Origin: Clytia hemisphaerica
Lineage: Eukaryota > Cnidaria > Hydrozoa > Leptothecata > Clytiidae
DNA: 64,000 bases
NCBI GenBank assembly: GCA_902728285.1
Contig: CACVBU010000236.1
Span: forward strand, 124,001 to 188,000
Direction: 5' to 3'
Positions 13,001 to 23,679 of this stretch are shown here, piece after piece. The position numbers were made by a program, and so were the translations under genes. The number at the start of each line of letters is the position of its first letter. Positions within the stretch are counted from its first letter, which is position 1. The notes beneath the pieces are model-generated. The model saw nothing but the letters and a program-made list of their open reading frames with translations. It was not told where the DNA came from and did no database searches.

Positions 13001-14190
13001 CAGAATGCCTAAAAACTAAGAAACATCTAAGAAACATGCTGAGGCTGAGAATGAGAAAATAACATCCTTTAACTTGTTTTTTTTTAGAAACCTTCCAATC
13101 TTTGCATGAAAAATAGGCTGATTATGTCAAAAAGTTTAGAAACATGTAAGAAACATTTAAGGCTCAAAAGGCCGATTTCTTAAGAAACATTGAGGCTGCT
13201 TGGTAAAACTAGTTTCTTAAAAAAAAAACGTGTAATAGTTTTTTTCTGTCAATTGCATGCATCGAGGTCTTATTTTCTGTTCTCTTCAGACATTTAGTCA
13301 TTCAATAGATGATTGTCCACGTAATTTTCAGATGACGTAATTTTCAACCTGATTTTCAACCTAAATTTAACACGTTCACTGCCGAGCCCTTTTCAGAAAT
13401 TGAAAATTTGACGTCTTTGAATTTCCTCGAAAGTTTGACTTTCAGAGGCTCGACTCGGAATTTTACGAAGATTCCAGAAATGCAATAGAAAAGCAAGCAA
13501 GTGTTTCCATATTAAAAGGTTTTAGTACTTTGAAGTACTACGAGTAGCGAGTATACTCGTAGTCGGCTATAATATATAATATAGGAGGTTATAGTAAGGA
13601 AGTCTGCGACCGCAGTCGGAGGCGACCCGAAGGCTCCTCTTTCGATAGCTATCTACCCGAAGGTAGGGGAGGGCGCCACTCTTTCTCCCTGGATTTCTCC
13701 ACTTACCCTTGATCCTTCTCTTAGTTGCCGAGCATCAAGCAGAGAGGCATCAAGTACCATCAAGTACTAACCCCCGCCTGGGGGTTGAACCCACAACCTT
13801 GCGAACCGCAGCCGGATGCTCTACCACTGTACTACGGTCGCTTATAGGAGGTTATAAGAAGGTCTTTAATAATGTAAAAAAAATTACCTTAGCAACTTCT
13901 TCAAATATAAGCTTTTTCTTTTCTTCATCATTCCCAACAAAAAAATCTTCGCCATTTGCAATGGTACAAGAACCAACCTCTTCGTTCAAAATCCTATCGT
14001 TCACAAGGATTTCCAATTTCTTCAAAGATGAGGATCGTGTAAATTGATGACCAGAATCTTCAGTTTTCATTTTCTGTTCAAAATGTGGACCGTATCCAAA
14101 GAAGTAATCATTTTCAACTTTGAAGATCTCCTCTGATGATACCAGAAGGTTTATTGATGCGATGATTAAGAACCGCAGCAGAGCCCACAT
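4021..14190 (-). CDS. CRTAC1: CRTAC1-like secreted FG-GAP/ASPIC protein, 10 exons
   Basis: Exons, all phase-consistent: 13888-14190 (start), 9253-9481, 8298-8627, 7569-7608, 6837-6945, 5945-6073, 5578-5751, 5017-5384, 4577-4655, 4021-4199 (stop TAA). The product is about 646 residues, close to the usual CRTAC1 length. It opens with a hydrophobic signal peptide (MWALLRFLIIASINLLVSS). It then carries several FG-GAP/VCBS calcium-loop repeats: GDYDGDGWDD, DIDSDGDLD, GDYDRDGFLD, DFDNDNWSD, GDFDRDGKQD, DFNNDGRLD and DFDRDGHED. It ends in an ASPIC/UnbV domain (SYGAKVYV, then HFGVGK, then ITIFWP). No C-terminal EGF module follows. The family forms extracellular, calcium-dependent beta-propellers. A splice acceptor lies 7 bases before the ATG. 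The stop codon sits inside a perfect donor (GCG-TAA-GT), so splicing onward is conceivable; a possible AATAAA lies about 145 bases downstream. Confidence 0.85.
9938..10180 (-). mobile_element. Harbinger-like MITE, TAA target site
   Basis: The right end reads CGCAAGTGGAAACCGGCCT followed by TAA. The left end reads TAAGGATCGCCTCCACTTGC. The interior is the reverse complement of the 24005-24248 copy. A 3-bp TAA duplication and GGCCGGT(C/T)TCCACTTG termini fit PIF/Harbinger non-autonomous elements. Confidence 0.7.
10857..11778. mobile_element. piggyBac-like non-autonomous element, TTAA target site
   Basis: The termini are GGGCTCTGGACA and its inverted copy TGTCCAGAGCCC, each flanked by TTAA. The interior is AT-rich and non-coding and contains an intact TACACGC MITE at 11430-11703, which must have inserted later. 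TTAA duplication with GGG/CCC ends is the piggyBac pattern; no transposase is encoded. Confidence 0.65.
11430..11703. mobile_element. MITE, TACACGC family (best preserved copy)
   Basis: It begins TACACGCTTTTTTTTTTAT and ends AAAAGAAGCGTGTA, giving inverted ends with TA at both edges. The interior holds pairs of the motif TATAAGAAT. It is nested inside the TTAA-flanked element. Related copies are at 2055-2328 and, split by a later insertion, at 40313-41599. Confidence 0.75.
12012..12239. mobile_element. MITE, AAGAAAC subfamily
   Basis: The inverted ends are TACACGCTTTTTTTT and AAAAAAAAACGTTTA. The interior repeats AAGAAACA many times and contains GGCTGAGAATGAGAAAATAA, shared with the copy at 12952-13234. 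It appears related to the TACACGC family by its ends. Confidence 0.6.
12952..13234. mobile_element. MITE, AAGAAAC subfamily, second copy
   Basis: The inverted ends are TACACGTTTTTTTT and AAAAAAAACGTGTA. Multiple AAGAAACA units and GGCTGCTTGGTAAAACTAG are shared with the copy 0.7 kb to the left. It is non-coding. Confidence 0.65.
13594..13842 (-). mobile_element. tRNA-derived SINE with 14-bp target duplication
   Basis: On the minus strand the element starts with a tRNA-like head: an A-box-like TAGTACAGTGGTAGAGC followed about 30 bases on by the B box GGGTTCAACCC. It is flanked by the direct repeat TATAGGAGGTTATA at 13580-13593 and 13843-13856. A second, older copy is at about 17402-17655. It sits 31 bases from the splice donor of the CRTAC1-like start exon. 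Confidence 0.75.
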
Positions 14191-14574
14191 CGTAGTACTG
14201 AAAAGAAAATTTGAAAAGGAAAATATAGAAGTGAAAGTCCTTAAATGTGTATTCTTTTTGTGCCTACAATCTGGAAGCATCCTAAACGCCTGGGGCATAA
14301 AAATAAATATTCGCTTATCGCGCCAGGAGAGGACCGCGCAACCTCTCCCGTGCGACATTCTTGTTGTGCTTACAATATAGAAACCATGTCAGCGTCGACA
14401 TTGGTTTTCACATGATATCAAAGGGACTTTAAAGCAAGAAGATAATAATGTTGGTTGGGTAGCTCAGTTGATAGTAAATACACCGTGTAAAAGCTTGACC
14501 CCTTGTCATAGCCAAAGAGTAGCTTTGATCGGATAGCATGTGAGTTACCCTTCACCTTTCAGTATTCAACTTAC

Positions 14575-14665
14575 CGAATCGGGCGCCAATAGAAAGAGGA
14601 ATTGGCTTCTTGACTCCCTGCTGCACCTTCAAACGTTTCCAATGCTTACTTTCTTTACTAATATC
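14575..14665 (-). other. Candidate exon or short ORF ending in an RFG motif
   Basis: The segment has a fair acceptor (TATATTCAG) and a good donor (GTAAGT) and encodes 30 residues ending KKPIPLSIGARF plus a split glycine. Unspliced, it continues Gly-Lys-Leu-Asn-Thr-Glu-Arg-stop, so a dibasic site, an RF and an amidation glycine occur in order. Spliced to the CRTAC1-like start exon it would be out of frame, so it could be only a 5' UTR exon. No signal peptide is visible upstream. This may be chance. Confidence 0.2.
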
Positions 14666-14699
14666 CTGAATATATAAATTTGTTAATTCTTTTCTAAAT

Positions 14700-17390
14700 G
14701 CGTTACTCTTAGGTTCCAAATAAACGGGTCCCCCCCGCTTGTTATATTTCCGAAAATTTTCCAACCTCGCCGGACCTTATTAGGACACCCCGTTTATTTA
14801 TTTTTCAAAATAGTTTCAACTGTCAAAGAGAAGTCCCCTTACTTTGTTCTAAATAGCTTGATTTTAGCCTATATTTACCTTATTTTCGGGTTTTCAGAAG
14901 TACAATTTCCAATCCACCCGGCAATTAGGTCCCCTCGTTTATTAAAATCTCAAAAGTTTTCCGAACCCCCCCCCCCATTTATTTGCGCATCCAAGGTTTG
15001 TTCGGGTGTTCGGTGTAGTTTTAAGCCTGGGGAACATAGCTCTACGTCAAGTCCGTGTCATCACTACATACCGTACATATTAAAATTCACGGCTTACGAC
15101 TTGAGTTTATAAATAGAAGTTTTATTAAATGAGTACAGACAAACTCTCAAGCTGTTTTCTGCTTAAACGGAAAAAATGTGGCTAAACTAATTGAAAACGT
15201 AATTACTTGGATAGCCTTAGACATATTTTGATTTCATTTTAATGATTGAAACAGGTATTTGGGCTGTTTCATCAATTTTTACTGAAAATCTTCTTAAAAA
15301 ATTACAATTAAGGCCATTTTTTTCATAATTTTTCGATAAATATCTAAATATCTAAAAAAGGCTGTTCTTGCGTTTTTCGTCTTTTTTCTTCGGTTTTGTA
15401 CTTATAGAGAATAAGAATAAGAATCAAATTTATGTTTGACTTAAGAAATGTGCGCTGGGATCTAAAATCAAAAGCCTCTCCCCTTCCCCAAAAACCATGA
15501 GCAAATACTGTTTAATGTGCACGGGGACTAAATTAGATAAATGGATAAACGGAGGGTACGGTAAATGCAGTGTAAAATTTCTGATTAATGGTGTCACTCC
15601 TTAAGTTGTAGACAAATTTTCGATGCAGACTACATAAAGTCACTATTAACTAATGCTACCTCAAAGAGCTGTATCTTAAATACAATATTTTTTTGTATTT
15701 GTACACTTCTAAGGTTTTATTCAACATTTCAATTTTTCCACGTCGAGGAAAATTAAGGTTATTTCTAGACAAAGAAAATTTCATGCAACGTTTCATAGAC
15801 CTGACTCACCCAAATTGTAAGCAGCTCCTACTGTTTTGAATTTTTCTATGGCTACTGCAGCTCTTTTTACAAAGTAGCAAAAGTTTTAATATCTGCTCTC
15901 ATAGTAGAGATCAAAAGAAGCCGGGGATGACCCTGTGTCTCAAGGTAGAGATTCTACATTTACGTAATAATGAAGTGAGGTATGAATTGATATATGAAAG
16001 CTGAAATAGACTGAGCTTTAGCCGTGTAAAAAAAAGAAAAAGTTTCTGAAATTACTAACACATCAAAATAAAAAACCGTTCTGTCCTTTTCTATTTTAGA
16101 ATCAAGATTTATATATAATCTTGCTAAAATGATTTATTCTCCATAGCGACTACTTAGCTTCTATCGCGGGCTTAGCTTAGATAATTTTTACATCTTTGGT
16201 GAGAGAAAGAAGCTTTGAGATCTAGCCGAAGGGTGTTCGTACAGAAACAATTGCTAGATTGAAAGTAACAATTACCGCCAGAGCTAACAAATGCTCAACA
16301 CGAAAATAAAAAAAAGACACTCAATCCAAACGAGATTGTTTTGTGAAAGTTTTGGAGATTCCGATCTAGCCTTCCGCTTCAGCTCATAAGACAAAAACTG
16401 TTAAAAAAATGACAAATTTGAAAAAATACCAAATAGAAATTTCCAACCCATAAGTCTAGTTCCACTGGGGCAATTCACAAAAGCTTTAGTTTAAGACACC
16501 TGAGTGGATGTCTGAGCTTTTAACAAATCGAATTCAATTTCCCCACCAAATTAAGATTTAAGAGATTTTCATTCCATTGAGGGGGTAGTCAGCTCCTTTT
16601 ATTTCATACTACAGGCTAAATAATTTTCATTGGGTCATCCACTTGATCGAAGCAGAGAATGTCAACTTATGCAATTGACGAAAAAGTACAAAAATAAAAT
16701 ACCTTATATTGATCGTCTTATTTCTCCGTCTTTTTCGAAAGATTGATACTGTCATTAATCGCTTTCTCGATGAAAGTGATACATAAGAAAGACATTCAAG
16801 TCATTTATACCAGATCCGAAAAAACCGCAAAAACAATTATAGTATAATTTCATTATGTTGCTTATTACGTACGAGATTTCTCGTTTTGTACGCTGACACT
16901 CTTTTCCCTTGACCTTGTCTTAACTTAATCAAGAAAATCAAACTTTCTCATCCTTTGACGGATAACTTTTCGACCCTTCTTACGCAAGCCCCGGTTGAAC
17001 TTGAATGCCAGCATCCCCCTCATTTGTTTTGCTACAAGGGATACGAATCAGCCTCAATAATCACGTCCGCTTGAAGCGCAACTTTTCGCTAAAAAAGTTT
17101 TTCAAGCTGGGAATTGTTGATGAGATTAAAATTTTAGTGAAGAAGAATATTAAAGGTACGTAAGGACATAAAGGGTCGCACCACAAAAACTTGCCTTAGT
17201 AAATTCTAAAGGGTGTTGATGCGAATCTAATGCTGACGTTATATATAGTTTGAGCCACAATTGATTTTGTGGTTTTAGCGATGCTTGCTAAATCGATCTG
17301 GCCAGCCAGGGTGCCGTACGCACCATAATGCATATGCTGCTCTGCCAACCAATTCTCCTGAGTGAATATAGTTGGACAGAAATTCTTATA
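14700..17390. other. Intergenic stretch, nothing recognised
   Basis: The sequence is AT-rich with no convincing exon. A C/G-run repeat region lies at about 14720-15000 (CCGTTTATTT motifs in both halves). The remainder shows no structure that I can name. Confidence 0.4.
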
Positions 17391-17401
17391 TATTATATGG
17401 T

Positions 17402-17655
17402 AGTAAGTAAGTCTGCAACCGCAGTCGGAGTCGACCCGAAGGCTCCTTTTTCGATAGCTATATATCCGAAGGTAGGGGAGGGGGTCACTCTTTCTCCCTG
17501 GATTGCTCCACTTACCCTTGATCCTTTTCTTAATTGCTGAGCGTCAAGCAGAGAGGCATCAAGTACCATTTTGGAAATCTCTGGTATGACCGGGCTGGGG
17601 GTTGAACCCTCAACCTTGCGCACCGCAGCCGGGTGCTTTTACACTGTACTATGAT
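17402..17655 (-). mobile_element. tRNA-derived SINE, second copy
   Basis: It shares its whole length with the element at 13594-13842, including the body motifs GATAGCTAT and CTTACCCTTGATCCTT. The B box (GGGTTGAACCCT on the plus strand) is preserved, while the A box has changed (CTTTTACACTGTACTA). More divergence than the first copy suggests an older insertion. Confidence 0.65.
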
Positions 17656-17736
17656 CGCTATTTATGGTGAAGAACAGAGATAGGAAAGGAAGTGTTACAA
17701 ATACTAAATAAAATAAACATAAAACATAAAAAGGGA

Positions 17737-17899
17737 GTAATATTTTTATAATTATATGATATTATGTTCCGGAACGAGTGAAATATTTCCATATTGTACT
17801 CGCAACTGTCCGATAACTATTACATAAACTCCAATGGTTTTTGGTTGTAGTTGCTTTTGAAAGGAAGAACATAATATCATATAATTATAAAAATATTAC
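17737..17899. mobile_element. Palindromic MITE with perfect 33-bp arms
   Basis: The arms 17737-17769 and 17867-17899 are perfect reverse complements (ending in ATATGATATTATGTTC), separated by 97 bases. The arms are almost pure A/T, and the spacer is more GC-rich. It is non-coding and probably a short inverted-repeat transposon. Confidence 0.65.
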
Positions 17900-18689
17900 C
17901 CAAAAAATGCACTTTTTGTGTTGGAGGACACTTTGGTATCAAAGTGACGTTAGATTGCTTCTACCGCTACAATGCAACAACATCTTTTCGTCAATTTATA
18001 TTTTTACATGTAAAATACAAGATATATTGTACTCTTTTTAACCAATCAGATTGCAGATATTTTTTGGATCGCCGATAAAGTAGTAATATCCAATTCTTGA
18101 TATTCTTGATGCCACTTTCAGTATGGGGAAACACTAGAACTAGCAACAAAAATCCAGTCTTTCTTGGGTGCTTCCAGATGAAATATCATGTAAATGTTGA
18201 ACTGCAGAATAGGATGATGTGACAAAGGGGTTTTCTTCCACGAATTTAAAAGATATAATATCATCAAGTTAATTGTCTGATTCAATTTCCAGTCAATTAA
18301 TTGTTAACTTAATTTCGGCGTCTTTAATCTAGTAATATGGTTAGATTCTATCAAACAATATAATGACCGGAACTGCACTCAACATGTTCTGTCAAAAAAA
18401 TGACTTAATAGATTTCTTTACCAGGACATTCGATTAAAATTGTTAACATAAATTTCCTGATATGATTGGCCTTCATTTTCTTGCCGCTGATGAGTCAAAT
18501 GAAATCGGCTTTTTGATTAGAAAATCCTGTCTCGGGGAAAACTTTTTTACGTATAAATAGACGAACTGAACAATATTGGGAATAGAAAACCCTTGAGTGA
18601 AAATTGAAAATTTTATTGTTAACACTTCAAATATCTATAGGTAGGTTATCCAGAATTGTACTTACTTCTCCAGTGAGGCCCAAAATTCA

Positions 18690-18979
18690 GTACACCCCTG
18701 TCTCACAGTCCCGGTGGAACTTTTTTCTTCAGCTGGAATAAAACTTCCTCTTGAAATCTTAATGGGGATAAAAATTCTATTGTTCTAAGATTAAAAAAAT
18801 CCAGTGGGGACGGTTTTGAAGTGCAATTCTTAAACGCATTGAATTTCGAATGGGGATCAATGTAAATTTCCCAGTTGTGCTGAAATTCTAGGATATTTTC
18901 CCACCGGGGACGAAATCTTTGTCGAATTTTTCATTGTGGATGGGGTCCCTTCGGGTCTACACAGGGGTGTCTCAGTACC
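18690..18979. mobile_element. MITE, ACCCCTGTCTCACAG family
   Basis: The left end reads GTACACCCCTGTCTCACAG and the right end ACACAGGGGTGTCTCAGTAC, giving inverted termini. Similar elements with CCCCTGT/ACAGGGG ends lie at about 53924-54042 and 55124-55298, with a weaker one near 25598-25852. All contain CCAGTGGGGA-type motifs inside. Confidence 0.6.
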
Positions 18980-19283
18980 GTGAATAGCACAGGTCAAAAT
19001 CATATATTGACGCTGTGCCGACGAATCGAGATCCTATTCAGCGCGCAATCAACGAAGACAACAGTGATATTTTTATTCCCGTCGTTGAAAACACAACTTA
19101 AAAAAGTCATCAATGCGAATTCATAACATAAAGTCTGTCTATTATTTCGATTCAAATAAAGTGACATTTCCATAATTGAAAGTTTAGTAATTACTGTTAT
19201 ACATTTGGGGATCATGTAAAAGATTTCTTTCGAAATAAACTCATTTCAATTACACTTGGAGGTTTCTGGGGAATTCGTAAATA

Positions 19284-20065
19284 CAGGGTGTCCCTAATTA
19301 AAGTATCGAGTTTAAACATGCGATTGAGTAGAAAGTTTTATGTGCGTGTTCACAAAATTGGCTGCGTTTAGACCAGCCTGGCATTTGTAATTGCTTGCAG
19401 TATTCTTTTGAATTCTATTGTTCCGCACAATTGTTCGGTTTGTCAAATGCCTAATGATGCCAGCGTGTTGGCATTTCGTTGGCATTTGAAATGCCATTTT
19501 GAGCAAAGGATTCCCCTTTTCTGGCATTTCAAATCAAACAAAGGAACCAAAACAAAGAGAAAAAATGACATTTTTGATTTTTTAAAGTATTTGCACGTTT
19601 TTTATTCAGTTCTTTCTATAGATTGTAAAATTTGCAAGATTTGCCATAGCCTAGCCCTACGGCAAAAAGTTTCAGTCTTGATGACTGCAGTTTTTGAGAA
19701 ATTCCATGCTTTTCATTGTTTGATCTGTCAAAGTTGAACTTGAGGGAATCACCTTTTCAGTAATGACTCTAAAAAGACGATTTCTTAAATGCCATGAAAG
19801 AAAATACAATGGAAGAGCTATTAAAATCGAATCCCTCATGAGCAAATGCCAAATTACAAATGCCAGTTGGTCTAAACGCAGCCATTGTATTTTAAGCTCT
19901 GCCTCTTTTTTCTTTGTCATTACGATTAATTTATACGTTGTACCCAACTACCTTTTGTAATAAGCCTGTGTGATGGAGAACGTTCTTATATTTTAGCGAT
20001 AACACACACAAACTTTTCTACTCAATCGCATGTTCAAACTCGATACTTTAATTAGGGACACCCTG
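19284..20065. mobile_element. MITE with about 50-bp TIRs, TA target site
   Basis: The termini CAGGGTGTCCCTAATTA and TAATTAGGGACACCCTG continue as inverted repeats for about 50 bases and are flanked by TA. Another inverted-repeat element (19360-19883) lies inside it. The short ORFs inside are not supported as coding. Confidence 0.75.
19360..19883. mobile_element. Inner MITE nested in the TA-flanked element
   Basis: It begins GGCTGCGTTTAGACCAG and ends GGTCTAAACGCAGCC, with TIRs of about 32 bases that continue through TGGCATTTGTAATT. The flanks ATT and ATT are a possible 3-bp duplication. It sits wholly inside 19284-20065. Confidence 0.65.
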
Positions 20066-20239
20066 TATTAAACATCATACTGATACAGTCTGCTAGACAT
20101 TAATATGGTAATATTTGCTCTTCATCTTTGATTTTTCTACAGTGATTAGATTGACACATGCGCGATAAAATTTCTATTATTGGTCTTCAGAGGTTAATAT
20201 ATTATTCGAAAACTTAACCTCTGATACTCTGGGTAGTGT

Positions 20240-22750
20240 CTCAGTGTAGGCTTCTAATGGGCGCGAAGATGTTCTTTGATGGTTGGTGTCCGACGACAAA
20301 ATGTCGTCATTTTTATGTCATCATTGAGTATATGTAAAAGCGCGTTTCGTGGTCACAGGTCGTATTGGGTCTATTGATCACATGGAAGGAGATCTCTGGT
20401 CAATTTCTGCTTGTCTGAAAGAAAGGTTTTAAGACATTTTTAAATGTTGATCAAATTCAAAACATAACGTACCCCTCTAAATCTTCTTCCAACGTTTTTT
20501 GGTCAATTTGATGACGTCACCATACTACGGATTTGTTCGAAACACTCTCAGATATAACAAGGGGACGTTAAAAATCATTTTCGATCTACCAAGGAAGAAA
20601 ATAAAAAGTTATGAACTGATAAAAATCAAAATATCAAAAATTTGATTAAGTTTTCGGAATATTTCATCCTCCTCTCTACAGCTTTGTACCTTTGTCTATA
20701 AATGGACCCAAAAATTAACTATTCTTTTTCGTGAGTTTTTTGTCCTCTTGTTTACGCTATGATAATAGGGAAATAAACTCTTTGTGATTTTTTGGATTAT
20801 ATTTTGTGTCTTCGAAGAGAAGTAGCTCAACTTTCCCGATTAATTTCCCTTTTGGGTACACTATCACTGTAAGAGTTTAATTTTTTTGTTTATGATAATT
20901 CTCTTTTCAAAGCTAATAACCGACAGATGAAATTACAGGTTTGTTTCACACTAACAAAGGACAACCGTAACGTTTTAAGAACGTACTATTAATGTACATT
21001 ACAGATCCATTGAATATTTTGAAAACTTAAAGGAAGAAAACTTCTTACTTAGCGTGTTGATATCAAATTCATGAAAATTTGAAATTAAATTCCTTGTTAA
21101 AAATCAATCTTCCCTCTTATTATTTTTAAGGGGGTAAATTTCCCCTCTTTAAAAACAAATAATATCAGAGGGTCTAAAGAATAGTCAAGTGTGGGATGGT
21201 TAATCTTTCTCTCGAATTTCCCATAAGGTATTTTACTATGATCCTATATTATTAAGAATTAATTTTTCATTTTGATAATCTACACAATGGCACGGAAAAT
21301 TAGGACGGAGGTATAAATCCTGACGCGTCTCTGATATAAGACACTTTATTCACATCAGTTTTGTACGCTTCAGACCTGTTTAAACGGAATTTAGACAGGA
21401 AAAATTTGAAATTTTACATACGTCAGAAATAGGTAAGATTTTCTCTGTTTTGATTTGATTTTAATAGATTTTTCTTCTATATAGAAGGAGGTCCAACAAA
21501 ATTGATGTAGCCAAAACACCGCCAAATATTTTCAAATGTTGAAAGTTTATTTATTGAAAAATTATTGAAAAATTCTCATTCTCTTTACTCCGAATATTTT
21601 ACTATCGATTGTCAGTGTATCATAGACATTTTTGTACTGCACATGTATTTTACAACTTAAAATTGTTTTTTTTTTCTACGAAATTTGCCACATTTTGACC
21701 TTATTTTTTCTAATTTTCTACTTCGTGTTCATTATTTTTCCAAAAAGAATACTTTTAAACATCTATCAATTCCAGGTATATATTTATTGAGGAAAAACAA
21801 AAAAACTTGTTTTAGGCAGAGCTTTAGATACTTCTAATAAATAAACTCTGAAAGGTAAATTTTGAGATATTTAAAAAAGGAGGAAGAAAAAAAGATCGAT
21901 TTCGAATTTTTTGGAAGAACTAATATCTCTCACTGCATGTAGCGATTATCTTTTACAATATGAGTATTTTAGTACTTCGCTTAGATAGATTAAGTCTTAA
22001 TTAATGTCTGAAGGTTCCTGCTAATGATTAATAGAGCTGCTTATTTTTTGGTTCAGGTATAATAGATTTTGAAGAGTGTTTAGTTTAAGCTAGAAGCGCA
22101 GGATATAAGGGGTAGGGTCTAGAACTACATTATTCGTGCAAAGTTCGTCGGGGAAAAAAAGACCAATTTTTTTTTGCCGACGATTATTTTTAACTGATGA
22201 TTAATTTTTTCCGGCCAACATTTTTCCCGAATGAATTCAGTTACTTTGGTATTTGGAATTGTTTATTTAGCTCCATTTAAACCCAACCTCTCTTTTTGTT
22301 GAGACCTCCACCCTTTTCTTAACTTCTCCTCCCCTGCCCGTGCAAGTAAACATCCTAAACGTGAAAATAAATGTACAAGAACAAAACTTGTTTGTGAAAT
22401 TAATCTGTTTTCTTATTCATGAAAACGCCTCCTAAAGGGCTGAATATTTGGATTTTAAGTTAATTTTTAGAGCCTATAAAAAGCTATAGTCATTCTTTTT
22501 TGTATTAGTGTAAGCTTTAGATTTTTCTCTCCTGCCCTTATGGAAAGAAGTTGGTTGTTGAAAATTATTAATGTATTTTAAACTAGTCTTTTAATGGCGG
22601 AGATATTCTGCATAGCTATGAACAATATTCTATATGGTGGCGGTGATTTAATGATTTGCACCTTATCAGCCTCGTTTTTACGACTTTGACAAATGTTATG
22701 TACACTGAATAAATTTCTATCAATCGGATTTCTAATCTTTTTTTTTTCAG
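20240..22750. other. AT-rich region upstream of neuropeptide exon
   Basis: No exon was recognised. The stretch presumably holds the promoter, and any leader exon, of the neuropeptide gene, unless that mRNA is trans-spliced. A run of T ending in CAG at 22739-22750 is the acceptor of the coding exon. Confidence 0.4.
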
Positions 22751-22755
22751 GTAAC

Positions 22756-23601
22756 ATGAACTGTGTGTTGATCTTTTTGGTATTATTCCTGGCAAATAAT
22801 GTTTACTCCGCCTCCTTGACACGTGAGGAAGATGCTCTGGTAACTAAGCTACTGGACACGATCGAAAAACGGGATGCAGTACCTCGACTTGGTAAACGAG
22901 AAGTACCTAGGCTTGGAAGAGAAATTGAGGACGTACCTAGGCTTGGAAGAGAGATCGAATTGGTACCTAGACTAGGACGAGAAGCTGAAGAAGTACCTAG
23001 ACTAGGACGAGAAGCTGAAGAAGTACCCAGGCTTGGTCGAGAAGTTGAATTGGTACCCAGGCTTGGTCGAGAAGTCGAATTGGTACCCAGGCTTGGTCGA
23101 GAAGTCGAAGTTCCGAGACTTGGGAGAGAGGTTCCCAGACTAGGACGGGGAATTGACGAAGTTCCAAGATTGGGTAGAGAAGTACCTAGGCTGGGTAGAG
23201 AACTCGAAGTTCCCAGGCTAGGCCGAGAAGTACCACGGCTTGGAAAGCGTGAAATTCCAAGATTAGGAAAACGAGAGGTACCTAGACTCGGACGAAGAGA
23301 AGTACCTAGACTGGGACGTGAAGCATCAACGTATGACTTGAAACAATTGTACAATCAATTAAAACGTGAAGTCTCAAATGACATGATAGAAGCTGAAATT
23401 AAAGAAGAAAAGCGCGTTCTGAAAGCGTTCGATCTTGGCACGCGTGGTCTAATATTGAGAAGAATCGGAGATAAATTAAATAAAGATGGATTTTCTGACC
23501 AAAAACGGGATATGAATGAAAAGGAAAGTAGCAGACCATTCTTGCATGTGAAACGTACAAACTTACTCTCGTTGATCGAGAAGCTTACTTCAGAAGAATA
23601 A
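22756..23601 (+). CDS. Multi-copy VPRL-amide neuropeptide precursor
   Basis: A 281-residue precursor read from an ATG 5 bases after a strong acceptor (poly-T then CAG). Residues 1 to about 19 form a signal peptide (MNCVLIFLVLFLANNVYSA). Residues about 42-188 hold 17 copies of a PRLG unit: 16 VPRLG and one IPRLG. Each is followed by Arg, Lys-Arg or Arg-Arg and mostly preceded by acidic spacers such as REVE, REAEE or REIEL. Cleavage at the basic residue and conversion of Gly to amide would release (X)VPRL-amide. Loss of N-terminal Glu/Asp spacers is typical of cnidarian precursors, so VPRL-amide is the likely main product, of the X-Pro-Arg-X-amide class. The C-terminal 93 residues hold further dibasic sites but no PRLG unit. 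Family placement is inference; secretion and processing sites are visible. Confidence 0.9.
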   Translation: MNCVLIFLVLFLANNVYSASLTREEDALVTKLLDTIEKRDAVPRLGKREVPRLGREIEDVPRLGREIELVPRLGREAEEVPRLGREAEEVPRLGREVELVPRLGREVELVPRLGREVEVPRLGREVPRLGRGIDEVPRLGREVPRLGRELEVPRLGREVPRLGKREIPRLGKREVPRLGRREVPRLGREASTYDLKQLYNQLKREVSNDMIEAEIKEEKRVLKAFDLGTRGLILRRIGDKLNKDGFSDQKRDMNEKESSRPFLHVKRTNLLSLIEKLTSEE

Positions 23602-23673
23602 TATGTTAAAGTAGTATTTAATAATTCTAATTTTAATGAATCATTATCATTATATAAAAATTTATATCGTTAA

Positions 23674-23679
23674 AATAAA
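23674..23679 (+). terminator. Polyadenylation signal of neuropeptide gene
   Basis: AATAAA lies about 73 bases after the stop codon of the neuropeptide precursor, in AT-rich 3' UTR sequence. Confidence 0.6.

Larger units (their letters stand above)
9482..13887 (-). other. Large first intron of CRTAC1-like gene, transposon-rich
   Basis: This 4.4-kb stretch between the signal-peptide exon and the second exon has no credible exon of its own. It contains a Harbinger-like MITE (about 9938-10180), a TTAA-flanked element (10857-11778) with a second MITE inside it, two related AAGAAAC MITEs (12012-12239 and 12952-13234) and a tRNA-derived SINE (13594-13842). Confidence 0.6.
19066..20237 (+). repeat. 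Interspersed repeat family A, copy with nested insertions
   Basis: About 390 bases match the inverted copy at 40904-41301, but here they are split by a 782-bp transposon (19284-20065). The 40.9-kb copy therefore acts as an empty site: GAATTCGTAAA runs directly into TTAAAC there. The right part also matches 1-147. Confidence 0.65.

Noticed and set aside
13709..14047. Plus-strand ORF over the SINE and CRTAC1 start exon
   Set aside because: Antisense to a signal-peptide exon and to a tRNA-like SINE head.
14453..14520. tRNA gene suggested by GGGTAGCTCAGTTGATAG
   Set aside because: No matching B box, acceptor stem or anticodon stem follows; at most an old tRNA-like fragment.
19408..19947. ORFs on both strands in the nested MITE
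   Set aside because: They span inverted repeats of a non-autonomous element and show no domain.
22803..23354. Long antisense ORF across the neuropeptide repeats
   Set aside because: It is the complement of the PRLG repeat array; the sense strand has a signal peptide, processing sites and a splice acceptor.
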